Shown: positions 47,000 through 54,689 of the stretch, piece after piece
How the letters are laid out: every line of letters starts with the position of its first letter
How positions within the stretch are numbered: the first letter of the stretch is position 1
Notes under the pieces: model-generated
Databases searched by the model: none
What the model saw: only the letters and a program-made list of their open reading frames with translations
What the model was told of the DNA's origin: nothing
Assembly (NCBI RefSeq): GCF_012689525.1
Contig: NZ_CP051514.1
Location: forward strand, 1,674,001-1,738,000
Source of the DNA: Paraburkholderia aromaticivorans
Lineage (GTDB): Bacteria; Pseudomonadota; Gammaproteobacteria; Burkholderiales; Burkholderiaceae
Length of the DNA stretch: 64,000 nucleotides
Direction of reading: 5' to 3'
Made by a program: the position numbers and the translations under genes

Positions 47000-47027
47000 T
47001 CAATTATTTAAAACGTTGAATAATTGA
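47000..47027. repeat. AT-rich inverted repeat
   Basis: Perfect 9-bp arms TCAATTATT / AATAATTGA separated by 10 bases in an otherwise GC-rich genome. It could be an operator or a hairpin; no gene start lies within 100 bases. Confidence 0.6.
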
Positions 47028-47559
47028 TTTGATCCCGGTCAATCGGCGTGTTTGTATATATGTGCGATAACTGTGCGCGACCGTATTTCTGGTCGGAAGC
47101 GGGCAAGCGTGAGGCAGTGGCTTTTCGGACTGACGTGCATAGCATTTGAGGGTCGACCGACCTATCCTCCCGCGCTTGCGAAAGGCAATTTGGCGGCTGC
47201 ATTTTCTCGCGTCAATCGCGGCCAGGTCTGCATACATTTACGTATGCCCCCACCAACACCGGAGGAGAATTTCGCGTCACATAGCTTATACGAGCCAATA
47301 TCCAGGCAGCGACGGCCCGACACGTCTAAAGGACTATTTAGATATATTCCGCGTTTCGTCCTATCGCCATACTGGATGCAGGACGAGCTTCTTGCGCCGG
47401 CAAAAAATCTGCGGGTAGTGCGTGAATCAGAATATGAATCTCCAAGTAAAATCACCCTCCACTGCGCCATGAATAGCGAGTCATTGCGGCTCGCCAAATG
47501 GTAATAAAGACGCGCCGACCAGCTCGCGTCGAGGTCATTCCTATCCGCGTGGAAGGACG

Positions 47560-47790
47560 AGAAGGCGCCAATAGAGTCTCGTTGAAATCATTGATGTCAA
47601 TGATGATATTGCGCCCAGGCGTCGCGGCTCCGTCGAGACCGATCCGACGCGCGCAGCCGCACGGCTACACATGGATTCCGCTGGCCAGCGCTCTTGCCAG
47701 ATCGGCCACCTTCAGTGTTGCGGAGTCGCTGTAGAACATGAATAGAGGAACCGACACACGCGCGAAACGGATGCCGCCCGACCGACTCAC
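47560..47790 (-). pseudogene. decayed DUF2252 fragment
   Basis: Minus-strand reading gives FARVSVPLFMFYSDSATL, then VADLARALASGIHV, an in-frame TAG, and RNIIIDINDFNETLLAP. This follows the DUF2252 pattern of a FYRG-like block, a GIHVQxCGD block and a DxNDFDET block. The block after GIHV is scrambled and the frame is lost downstream. Only a fragment of a protein of 400 or more residues remains. Confidence 0.5.
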
Positions 47791-47898
47791 ACACGTTGCT
47801 CGTACCGCACCCTGCCGTCCGCTATGGCCGGTTTCGAATCAATGGGGCAGTCATTGAGCATGCTGATTAATTCTGCATGGCAGAGCCGTAGCACACGC

Positions 47899-48486
47899 TC
47901 AAAGGTCAAGTTTGGTCACCTTCGTTCCGGCTAGCGACAGATCCGCCATCAGACCGACGTTGGTCAAGACCAGCGCTACCACCTGCGAGGTCGCTGATGT
48001 TGTGTCTATCGCGCCGTTGGCGCCTACTTTCGCGATCGAGACTCCTGTGTCGGCTCCAGCGGACCACCCCGACGAATTGCGGAATCCGTCCAGCGCGGAT
48101 TGCGTCATGAAGAGAAATATGACTGCGGTCGACTGGGCGCCCGCCTGAAATCCAAATGAAGCGGAGGTCGTATTGTAGTAGCCGACTGTCGCGCCGCCGA
48201 CACGCAACGCGCCCTCGCCGTACTCGGCGCCGACAATGAAGGCCGCCTTTTTCACCGATGGGAAAACCAACACCCCCTGGGCCTTCGATATGAGTTCACT
48301 CGAACCTTTTACTGTCGCGGCCAATCGTGACAACGTGCCGTCCACGGCTGAATTGATCTCTTGCCGCCTTGCAGCGTCAGTTTCGGGACTCTTGCCGCTC
48401 CCGGATGTCGCGGTGCAACCCGTCAAAGCCAAACTCGCGGCGGCGGTTGAAATCGCGATTTGTTGCATAAAATTCCGTCTGTTCAT
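47899..48486 (-). CDS. SYLF-domain (Ysc84-like) lipoprotein
   Basis: 195-residue protein with a Tat-like/lipoprotein N-terminus (NRRNFMQQIAIS and lipobox LALTGC) and a SYLF lipid-binding domain (AQGVLVFPSVKKAAFIVGAE, GYYNTTSASFGFQAGAQST). GGAGG lies 7 bases before ATG. Box site 8 is about 300 bases upstream on the same strand, giving a long leader. Function unknown beyond lipid association. Confidence 0.85.
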   Translation of the reverse strand: MNRRNFMQQIAISTAAASLALTGCTATSGSGKSPETDAARRQEINSAVDGTLSRLAATVKGSSELISKAQGVLVFPSVKKAAFIVGAEYGEGALRVGGATVGYYNTTSASFGFQAGAQSTAVIFLFMTQSALDGFRNSSGWSAGADTGVSIAKVGANGAIDTTSATSQVVALVLTNVGLMADLSLAGTKVTKLDL

Positions 48487-49100
48487 TATCGACCTCCATT
48501 GTGGTTACGGTGCGGATCGCCAGCCCCCATTTTTGGCCGCTTCGGTCCCTTGCCCAATCGCAATCCACCAGTTGCCCGCAATTTGGCTCGCCGTGCTGGC
48601 CCATCCAGCGAGCAACGGGGCGGTATACAGCGACCCGTGGAGCCATCACTGGGCCTACCGCTCCTTTCTGCACGGCACAGACGCCCAGCCGCCGCGAACA
48701 TGCAAACCGTTACGCTTCGGTGACCGGGCGCGTCGGTGGCGATGCCTCCGACTGCATGATGTCACGATGCGACAATCGGAAAATCGGACCTTGGTCTTAC
48801 GCCGGGCGACCGGATCCGCGGCAGCAGCGTTGGGGGCCAATCACGAGAGGTTTGCAGTCGACCCGATGCGCGGTCAATTGCAACGCGTCAATTCTCGAAC
48901 ATAGGCGAGGATGGCGCACAAATGTCCGGAGCCGGACGGAGGCCTGGGCGCACTACCACTCTAGGCCCTGCCGGCGAATTCTGGCCCAACGCGCGCGGAA
49001 CAGCATAATCGACCGGTCGCTTCAAAGTGCTGGTAGCGGATAGAGGTTCCAGGAGCAGGTACCAATGCCTTGAGCGCAGCCCGGGAGAGCCGCGCCTGCT
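48487..49100. other. intergenic region with box site 8
   Basis: 614 bases. The left half is the presumed long leader of the SYLF gene; site 8 lies at 48786-48797. Nothing else convincing is seen between 48800 and 49100. Confidence 0.5.
48756..48800 (-). promoter_or_regulatory. GGACCWWGGTCC box, site 8 (SYLF lipoprotein)
   Basis: Minus-strand AGACCAAGGTCC (48786-48797) followed by GATTT; CATCAT at 48756-48761 starts 25 bases after the 12-mer (one less than the norm). Predicted transcription start near 48750, about 265 bases before ATG 48486. Confidence 0.65.
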
Positions 49101-49781
49101 TTATCCTCCCAAGGCAATGATCGCCACGGTCAGCACTACGCCAAGCGCTGCCATAGCAAATCCCGCCTTCCATTCACCGAACCCGGAGTGGCGGCCCAGC
49201 GCTATTCCGCTTCCAAACAGGATGGCAATCGTCAACGCACGCGAGACGATCAAGGCAGTCGGGACGTCCCTGAACACGACGAATGGCAAGGCAACCGGGA
49301 AAGTCGAGGAGACCACGATCAGAAAGATGGCCGCCGCTCCGACTATGTCAGCCCGCAAAAAGTGCGGCCGGTGCGGCAAATCGGGGATAGCGGCAAGGCG
49401 CGCCCGGATGAGTTCCAGTTCCGTATCGGCGATCAGCGGCGTGACCCACCTGGGCAATGCTTCACGAAGCGCGTGAACTCCAGCCGCCGCATCCAGCTCA
49501 TGTCTCACGGTCAGCGCAAGCCTAAGCCGCCGACCGCGATTCGTCAACGTGCGTACGAGAAACATCACAGCATCGGCGAGGCCCCAGGCGAGGTTGCAGC
49601 CAAGTGCCGTGTAAAACATTTTTCGCCCAGCACCTTCGCCGGCTGTGACGGCCGACACGGCGCCGACAAACGTTAGCGCCATGAATAGACCAAAACACAA
49701 TTCGGACACCCGATCGACGGTATCCAGAACCGGCTCGCGAGCGTCGATGTTTTCCTGATCCACTAGACCGGTAGCGCACAT
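49101..49781 (-). CDS. VIT1/CCC1-like membrane protein
   Basis: About 226 residues with roughly five membrane segments. An N-terminal VSELCFGLFMALTFVGAVSA and C-terminal helices (IVSRALTIAILFGSGIALG, GFAMAALGVVLTVAIIALGG) resemble VIT/CCC1 family proteins (iron/manganese transport), with a soluble charged linker in the middle. ATG 49781 has GAGAG 6 bases upstream; the open frame reaches 49805. No conserved box upstream. Metal role is inferred from weak likeness only. Confidence 0.65.
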   Translation of the reverse strand: MCATGLVDQENIDAREPVLDTVDRVSELCFGLFMALTFVGAVSAVTAGEGAGRKMFYTALGCNLAWGLADAVMFLVRTLTNRGRRLRLALTVRHELDAAAGVHALREALPRWVTPLIADTELELIRARLAAIPDLPHRPHFLRADIVGAAAIFLIVVSSTFPVALPFVVFRDVPTALIVSRALTIAILFGSGIALGRHSGFGEWKAGFAMAALGVVLTVAIIALGG

Positions 49782-50164
49782 GAGGTCTCTCGCCGCGGTT
49801 GGCATGTGATTAGTGTCCGACCTGGCCGAACGCGCTCATGGCATGTCAACACGCGGCTCCGGGCGGATGCCGTTGGATGGGAAATCTTCGTCGCGCCGAT
49901 CACAAACGGGGCAGCAGTCCTAAAGCTGCTTCGGTGACCAGCGCCTTTTTATTGACGGCGATGGTGCCGTTCGAATCAACGCGCCGGCGTGGCATGGCGA
50001 CGACCATTGGATCCACGATCCCACGGCGGACTCACGCAAGATACTGCGCACGATCTAGCGACGATATTGGACCAAGGTCGTATGGCTTTCCGGTGTTCAG
50101 CATCCTACCTTGCTAGAGGATCACGGGAAAATTACGCAGGTCACGTCCGCGTGGAGATATGGGA
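49782..50164. other. divergent intergenic region before ppk2
   Basis: 383 bases. Box site 9 with its -10 occupies 50069-50111; GGAG precedes ATG 50165. Nothing convincing in 49806-50050. Confidence 0.5.
50067..50111 (+). promoter_or_regulatory. GGACCWWGGTCC box, site 9 (ppk2)
   Basis: The only plus-strand-oriented copy: GGACCAAGGTCG (50069-50080) followed by TATG; TACCTT at 50106-50111 starts 26 bases after the 12-mer. Predicted transcription start near 50118, about 47 bases before ATG 50165. Confidence 0.75.
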
Positions 50165-50980
50165 ATGGCGAAAGCTCGGGGGAAACAAGTCCCTTCCGCA
50201 GAGGGCAAAGCCCTTTCGTACAAGGAATACCAGAAGGCGTTGTTCCAGCTGCACGTTGAACTGGTCAAGCTTCAGGAATGGGTAGTGCAAACGGGAAGCA
50301 AGATCTGCATTGTCTTCGAAGGACGCGACGGCGCAGGTAAGGGCGGCACTATTAAGGCGATTACCGAACGGGTGAGTCCGCGGATATTCCGCGTGGTTGC
50401 GTTGCCTGCGCCAAGTGAACGCGAGAAGAGCCAGATGTACCTACAACGTTACGTGCCGCACCTGCCGGCCGCGGGGGAAGTTGTGATCTTCGATCGCAGT
50501 TGGTACAACCGCGCGGGAGTCGAGCGAGTGATGGGTTTCTGTTCCGATGAGGACGTCGAGAGCTTCTTCAAGGCGGTGCCGCTGGTCGAGCGTGCAATCG
50601 TCCATTCGGGGGTGATTCTGCTTAAATACTGGCTGGAGGTCAGCCCCGAAGAACAGACGCGCCGCCTTGAAGCTCGCATCCACGACGGACGCAAGGTCTG
50701 GAAGCTGACGGAAATGGATCTGAAATCTTATAGCCGATGGCATGACTACTCCCGTGCACGCGACGCGATGTTCGAGGCGTCGGACACCGAGATCGCTTCG
50801 TGGTATGTAGCAAATTCGAACGACAAGCGGCGCGTTCGACTCAACATCATCAGCGACCTGCTTGGAAGGATTCCTTATCAAGCGCCTCCGCGTAAAAAAA
50901 TTACCCTGCCGAAGAGACAAGAACCCAATGGCTATAAAGATCCGGGCTATCCGTACAAGTACATAGCCGAGCCCTTCTGA
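50165..50980 (+). CDS. ppk2: polyphosphate kinase 2
   Basis: 271-residue PPK2-family kinase: Walker A FEGRDGAGKGGTI, Walker B-like VVIFDRSWYNRAG, lid region EEQTRRLEARIHDGRKVWKL, and C-terminal GYKDPGYPYKYI. It moves phosphate between polyphosphate and nucleotides (GTP/GDP or ADP). ATG 50165 has GGAG 8 bases upstream; ATG 50159 is too close to it. With box site 9 it joins the candidate regulon and would tap polyphosphate as an energy store. Confidence 0.92.
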   Translation: MAKARGKQVPSAEGKALSYKEYQKALFQLHVELVKLQEWVVQTGSKICIVFEGRDGAGKGGTIKAITERVSPRIFRVVALPAPSEREKSQMYLQRYVPHLPAAGEVVIFDRSWYNRAGVERVMGFCSDEDVESFFKAVPLVERAIVHSGVILLKYWLEVSPEEQTRRLEARIHDGRKVWKLTEMDLKSYSRWHDYSRARDAMFEASDTEIASWYVANSNDKRRVRLNIISDLLGRIPYQAPPRKKITLPKRQEPNGYKDPGYPYKYIAEPF

Positions 50981-51044
50981 CCCCGTTGGCCTCACCCCCG
51001 AACGAAGGCCTGCACTATCGTCACGGGCGCCGATCGTCGCCAGC

Positions 51045-51060
51045 TTGCAGGCACCGAGTG
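51045..51060 (+). repeat. left arm of an inverted repeat interrupted by the IS element
   Basis: TTGCAGGCACCGAGTG, matched by the reverse complement at 54516-54531 with one mismatch. With the IS and one target copy removed, the arms would be about 47 bases apart. Confidence 0.55.
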
Positions 51061-51089
51061 AAAGCCGACATCGGTCTTGCCCTGACTCG

Positions 51090-51094
51090 CCCCA
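51090..51094. repeat. target-site duplication, left copy
   Basis: CCCCA directly before the left end of the IS21 element; identical to 54498-54502. Confidence 0.8.
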
Positions 51095-51157
51095 TGTCAG
51101 GAGCGGCGCGAATGTCACGCAAAACGGACGGTTTGAAACTCACTATGCTGAAGACGG

Positions 51158-51949
51158 TCAAGCGGCAGGATCAGGGTCGATCTGGTCTTTCATCCGATAG
51201 CTTTTGCCTTCGATGACGACAGTCTCGGCGTGATGAAGGATGCGATCGAGCAACGCGGAGGTGAGCGTGGTGTCGTGGTTGAAGATCTCAGCCCAGTGTT
51301 TAAAGGCACGATTGGAGTTGATGATGGTTGCGCTCTTTTCATATCGTTGACTGATGATCTGGAACAGCGCGTCGGCACCCTGTTTATCGATGGGTAAATA
51401 TCCCAGTTCATCGACAATAAGCAGGCGCGGTTTGACGTAGCGGCGCAATTCGCGTTTGAGGCCGCCATGCGCATAGGCGGCGTTCACCGAGTTAATGATA
51501 TCCACCGCGTTAGCGAAGAGCACCGGGTAGCCGCGCAGGCACGCGGTATGTCCGAGCGCAATACTCAGGTGACTCTTGCCGAGCCCGACGCCGCCGAGGA
51601 AGATCACGTTAGCCGACTCTTCGATGAAGTTCAGCCGGAACAGGTTCTGGATCTGCAGCCGGTTGATGTGGGTGGGCCAGCTCCATTCGAACTGGTCGAG
51701 CGTCTTGAGTATCGGGAAACGGGCCAGGGCGATGCGCCGGGCGATACTACGATCCTCGCGACGATGCGCTTCGCCCTCGATCAGGTGGGCCAGATAGTCG
51801 ACATGCGACCAGTGCTGCGCGCCCGCGTCGCCAGCCAGTGCCTCGTAATGTTGCAGCACGTAGCTCAGGTGTAGTTCCGTGAGTTGTGCAGGCAACGTAT
51901 CGATGGCGGGTTTGCGCTGGTGCATGGTGGTGTGTTCAGCTTTCGTCAT
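51158..51949 (-). CDS. istB: IS21 transposition helper ATPase IstB
   Basis: 263-residue AAA+ ATPase of the IstB/DnaC type: Walker A GGVGLGKSHLS, Walker B LLIVDELGYLPI, followed by FQIISQRYE and NSNRAFKHW. It activates IstA strand transfer. It overlaps the end of istA by 14 bases. The C-terminus ends 63 bases inside the IS left end. Confidence 0.93.
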   Translation of the reverse strand: MTKAEHTTMHQRKPAIDTLPAQLTELHLSYVLQHYEALAGDAGAQHWSHVDYLAHLIEGEAHRREDRSIARRIALARFPILKTLDQFEWSWPTHINRLQIQNLFRLNFIEESANVIFLGGVGLGKSHLSIALGHTACLRGYPVLFANAVDIINSVNAAYAHGGLKRELRRYVKPRLLIVDELGYLPIDKQGADALFQIISQRYEKSATIINSNRAFKHWAEIFNHDTTLTSALLDRILHHAETVVIEGKSYRMKDQIDPDPAA

Positions 51950-53414
51950 GGGGCTCCTCCGGTCCGTAGTGCGAGAGATCCGGTTGCGCGAGTTCGATGT
52001 CCAGCAGATCCTGATGGCGGACCAGGTGCAGCGCGCCGACTTCGGGAATCTGCCGGGCTTTCATCTCCAGAATGTTGGCGATGTACTCGCAACTGAAGGC
52101 GTGAAACGCAAGCCCATCACGCATGGCACGCCCGACCGCCTCGACGCCGTAGATCTCGCTTAATGCGATGATCTTTCGCACGTGCTGTCGCGCATTGGTA
52201 CGTCGTTGATCGAGTCCGTCGTAATAGGCCTGGGCATGCGGGCCCAGTTTCAGGAACTGCATCATCAGCCGCTGTTCCCGGGCATTGCGGCGTTGTGCGA
52301 GCAGTGCCTTGGGATGTTCGGGATCCTCAATATCCTGATGGCGATCGTAGCTTCGCACATGTCGGGCGATCAGCTGGTTGTCGTGGTAGATGCAGACCCG
52401 CTCGGGATATGCCTTGAGCGTCACACGCGCACTCGCATACCGGGCCGGCACGGAATAATGGTTGGTGTCCAGCGCCACGCGAAACTGCTTGCTGGCACGC
52501 ACCGTCACAATGCGTGCGACATCGTAGGCTGATGGATTCAGCGGTTTCAGATGCGCCTGCTCGGCTGCAAACAGATCGACGGGGCGCTGGTGCGTCTCAC
52601 CGTGTATACGCACATTGGCGATGGTCTCGAGCCAGAGCTGGGCCGCGGGGTTGATCGCGCTGAACCCGGCGAGCTCAAGCCCGTTGAGGAGATTTTTCTT
52701 GACGTAACCTACACCATTTTCGACCCGTCCTTTTTCGTTGCCTTTTCCTACATTGCAGGCCACGATGTCGAATCCCCAGTGACGCGCCGCATCCAGATAG
52801 CGCGGATTGAACACCGGCGCCTCGCCCACCAGGCGCTGCAGTACCGCTGACTTCAGATTGTCCACCATCACCCTGGCCGGGCAACCATGGAAGGCTGCGA
52901 ACGCGTGCTCATGGCATGCGAGGAAGTGCTCCATCGTCTGCGACACGGTGAATTCGACATACATCAGGCGGCTATAGCACAGCACCATGACGAAGAACGA
53001 CAGTCGCCGGCGCGTCGAGCCCACATCAATCGTGCCGTATTCGCCCCAATCAATCTGGGCACACTCCCCGGGAGTGAAGGCAAGTTTCAGGAACGCCTCG
53101 TGTCGCGGTGGGCGGATTGCGCTCACATAGTCGCGCACAATCGTGTAGCCGCCTTCGAAGCCCGCTTCGCGCAGGCGCTGGAAGACCTGCTGAACGCTAT
53201 ACGGATGCGCATCGAGCCAGCGAACCACCTGCGCCTTGAACGGATCGAGCCGGCTCGCGCGCCGTGGCGAGCGGCGCGGCTGATACGCGCCCGCCCTGAT
53301 CCATTTCGCCACCGTTTGCGCATGCAGCCCGAGCGCGCGCGCCGTCTGCGTGATCGTCAGATGCTGCCGGTCATGGCAGTCGCGGATCCTGCAGTACGTC
53401 TCGTAATCAAGCAT
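51936..53414 (-). CDS. istA: IS21 transposase IstA
   Basis: 492-residue DDE transposase. It has an N-terminal helix-turn-helix (LTITQTARALGLHAQTVAKW) and a catalytic triad visible as Asp in QIDWGEYG, Asp in VMVDNLKSAV and Glu in GRVENGVGYVK, then a C-terminal beta-barrel and Mu-like tail. Full length, no frameshift. Its start overlaps the end of the 132-residue passenger ORF by 8 bases. Confidence 0.94.
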   Translation of the reverse strand: MLDYETYCRIRDCHDRQHLTITQTARALGLHAQTVAKWIRAGAYQPRRSPRRASRLDPFKAQVVRWLDAHPYSVQQVFQRLREAGFEGGYTIVRDYVSAIRPPRHEAFLKLAFTPGECAQIDWGEYGTIDVGSTRRRLSFFVMVLCYSRLMYVEFTVSQTMEHFLACHEHAFAAFHGCPARVMVDNLKSAVLQRLVGEAPVFNPRYLDAARHWGFDIVACNVGKGNEKGRVENGVGYVKKNLLNGLELAGFSAINPAAQLWLETIANVRIHGETHQRPVDLFAAEQAHLKPLNPSAYDVARIVTVRASKQFRVALDTNHYSVPARYASARVTLKAYPERVCIYHDNQLIARHVRSYDRHQDIEDPEHPKALLAQRRNAREQRLMMQFLKLGPHAQAYYDGLDQRRTNARQHVRKIIALSEIYGVEAVGRAMRDGLAFHAFSCEYIANILEMKARQIPEVGALHLVRHQDLLDIELAQPDLSHYGPEEPHDES

Positions 53415-53805
53415 GGCGTTTGCCCAGCGCCGCGTGCAGCCGCTCCAGATGGGTCGCCACGTCGGCTTGAGCAGGCGCGGGCGGCGCCGACTCCGGCGGC
53501 GGTGTATCGAGCGCCAGCACCTGATACAGCGGCCTTTGCCAGGCGATCAGGCCGATACGCACCAGATCGCTGCGCGCCATCGACAGGCGCGCCGGGGCCA
53601 TCGACAGCCGCTGCGCAAGCGACGTGTCCGCGTAGTAGCTCAGGCCCTGGGCATCAGCAACGGTGACCAGAAACAGGTACAGCGCGGCAGCACAGGCGTC
53701 ACAGCGCTCGATATACCGCTCGCGCACCAGCCGGTGATCGATCCAGCTGAACTGCGCCGGAACCTGCCGGATCCGCTCAGGGCAGATGACCCGCTTGATC
53801 ACCAT
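53407..53805 (-). CDS. IS21 passenger ORF, winged-helix-like
   Basis: 132-residue protein. ERYIERCDACAAALYLFLVT, YYADTSLAQRLSMAPARLSM and RSDLVRIGLIAW together read like a replication-initiator-type winged helix, followed by a Pro/Ala linker. It lies inside the IS, overlapping istA and the next ORF, so it belongs to the element. Role unknown; DNA binding is inferred. Confidence 0.7.
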   Translation of the reverse strand: MVIKRVICPERIRQVPAQFSWIDHRLVRERYIERCDACAAALYLFLVTVADAQGLSYYADTSLAQRLSMAPARLSMARSDLVRIGLIAWQRPLYQVLALDTPPPESAPPAPAQADVATHLERLHAALGKRHA

Positions 53806-54277
53806 GCTCGCGTCTCCCGCTCAGAATGTCCTGTCCCAGTTGTAGCAGGCGCCGGGTGCTCAGCGCGATGTCTTCTTGTAACGCACTGTCAGTCAGATGG
53901 GCGATCAACCCAATCAGCACGGCGGGTTGCGCCGACAGGACATCTTGTAACGCATCGCCCGTTAAGAATGGCGATTCCTCTTTTGTTTCAATGGCTTGCA
54001 CGCAGGAGTCATCTTGTAACGCACCGCCCTCCCGCACACCTGAACGCCGCCAGTATCCTGGATGCTGTTCGCGCCAGCGCTGCACCCGCGCGACGTTTTG
54101 CGGGCCGCGGAAGTAGTCCTGATTCTCAGATTGGGAAAGCCACTGGCGCTGACTGGCCGCCTTGCTCGCCTGACGGCACGCGAGGGCGCTGCAATACCGC
54201 TGGTGTCTGACGTTGCGCGGGTCCGGGCGGAACAACGCTCCGCAACCGGAACACTGCCGTTGTCGTTGGCGTTTCAT
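53777..54277 (-). CDS. IS21 passenger ORF, zinc-ribbon-like
   Basis: 166-residue protein beginning with a cysteine cluster (CSGCGALFRPDPRNVRHQRYC, then SALACRQASKAA) that could bind zinc, followed by a basic helical part (WLSQSENQDYFRGPQN, RWREQHPGYW) and a Leu-rich C-terminus. ATG 54277 has GGGGG upstream. First gene of the IS transcript. Function unknown. Confidence 0.7.
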   Translation of the reverse strand: MKRQRQRQCSGCGALFRPDPRNVRHQRYCSALACRQASKAASQRQWLSQSENQDYFRGPQNVARVQRWREQHPGYWRRSGVREGGALQDDSCVQAIETKEESPFLTGDALQDVLSAQPAVLIGLIAHLTDSALQEDIALSTRRLLQLGQDILSGRREHGDQAGHLP

Positions 54278-54497
54278 GATCGGCCCCCTTGCGCCGATCA
54301 TGCGCCACCACCCGCGAGCAACCTTAACCGGTTGATCCCGACAAACGGGACCAATAAAGGAAGAAAACGCCTAGGATGAACGAAGAAAATGCGCAAGAAG
54401 AGTCACGTCCTTGATAAATAGACGAACCCGAAGAAAACCAGCGAAGAGGTGGATTTCAGACCGACAGATTTAAACGACTTTCAGAACGCCAATGACA

Positions 54498-54502
54498 CCC
54501 CA
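54498..54502. repeat. target-site duplication, right copy
   Basis: CCCCA directly after the right end of the IS21 element; identical to 51090-51094. Confidence 0.8.
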
Positions 54503-54515
54503 GAGAGCCCCACGA

Positions 54516-54531
54516 CACTCGGCGCCTGCAA
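54516..54531 (-). repeat. right arm of the inverted repeat interrupted by the IS element
   Basis: CACTCGGCGCCTGCAA, reverse complement of the left arm at 51045-51060 with one mismatch. Confidence 0.55.
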
Positions 54532-54689
54532 CTTGTTGGCCCGGCACCCATTTCGCGTCATTTGTCTGGACCCATAGGATCGCGGCCAATATTGCGAGAT
54601 GGGGATACACAGGCGAATCTGAAGGCAGCCAGAAGAACGGTCGCCCGACATGCCGTCACATGCGGGTGTCCATACTATCGCGGGCCGCG

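Larger units (their letters stand above)
46785..47898. other. 1.1-kb region without an intact gene
   Basis: Short frames here have no ribosome sites or family likeness. It contains an AT-rich inverted repeat at 47000-47027 and, on the minus strand, a decayed DUF2252 fragment at about 47560-47790. The composition is less GC-rich than the neighbours near 46930-47030. Confidence 0.55.
51095..54497 (-). mobile_element. IS21-family insertion sequence, 3403 bp
   Basis: The ends are set by terminal repeats that both read TGTCA inward and match at 14 of 22 ungapped positions (51095-51116 and 54476-54497), flanked on both sides by the same 5 bases CCCCA (51090-51094 and 54498-54502), the target duplication. 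It carries, in transcription order on the minus strand, two passenger ORFs, istA and istB, all overlapping. All four frames are intact, so it may be active. Confidence 0.88.

Noticed and set aside
47052..47504. 150-codon plus-strand frame in the gene-poor stretch
   Set aside because: No ribosome site, no recognisable domain and amino-acid composition unlike the neighbours.
54537..54580. GGCCCGGCACCCATTTCGCGTCATTTGTC as an alternative IS right end
   Set aside because: It lies outside the CCCCA duplication, and the end at 54497 matches the left terminal repeat better.
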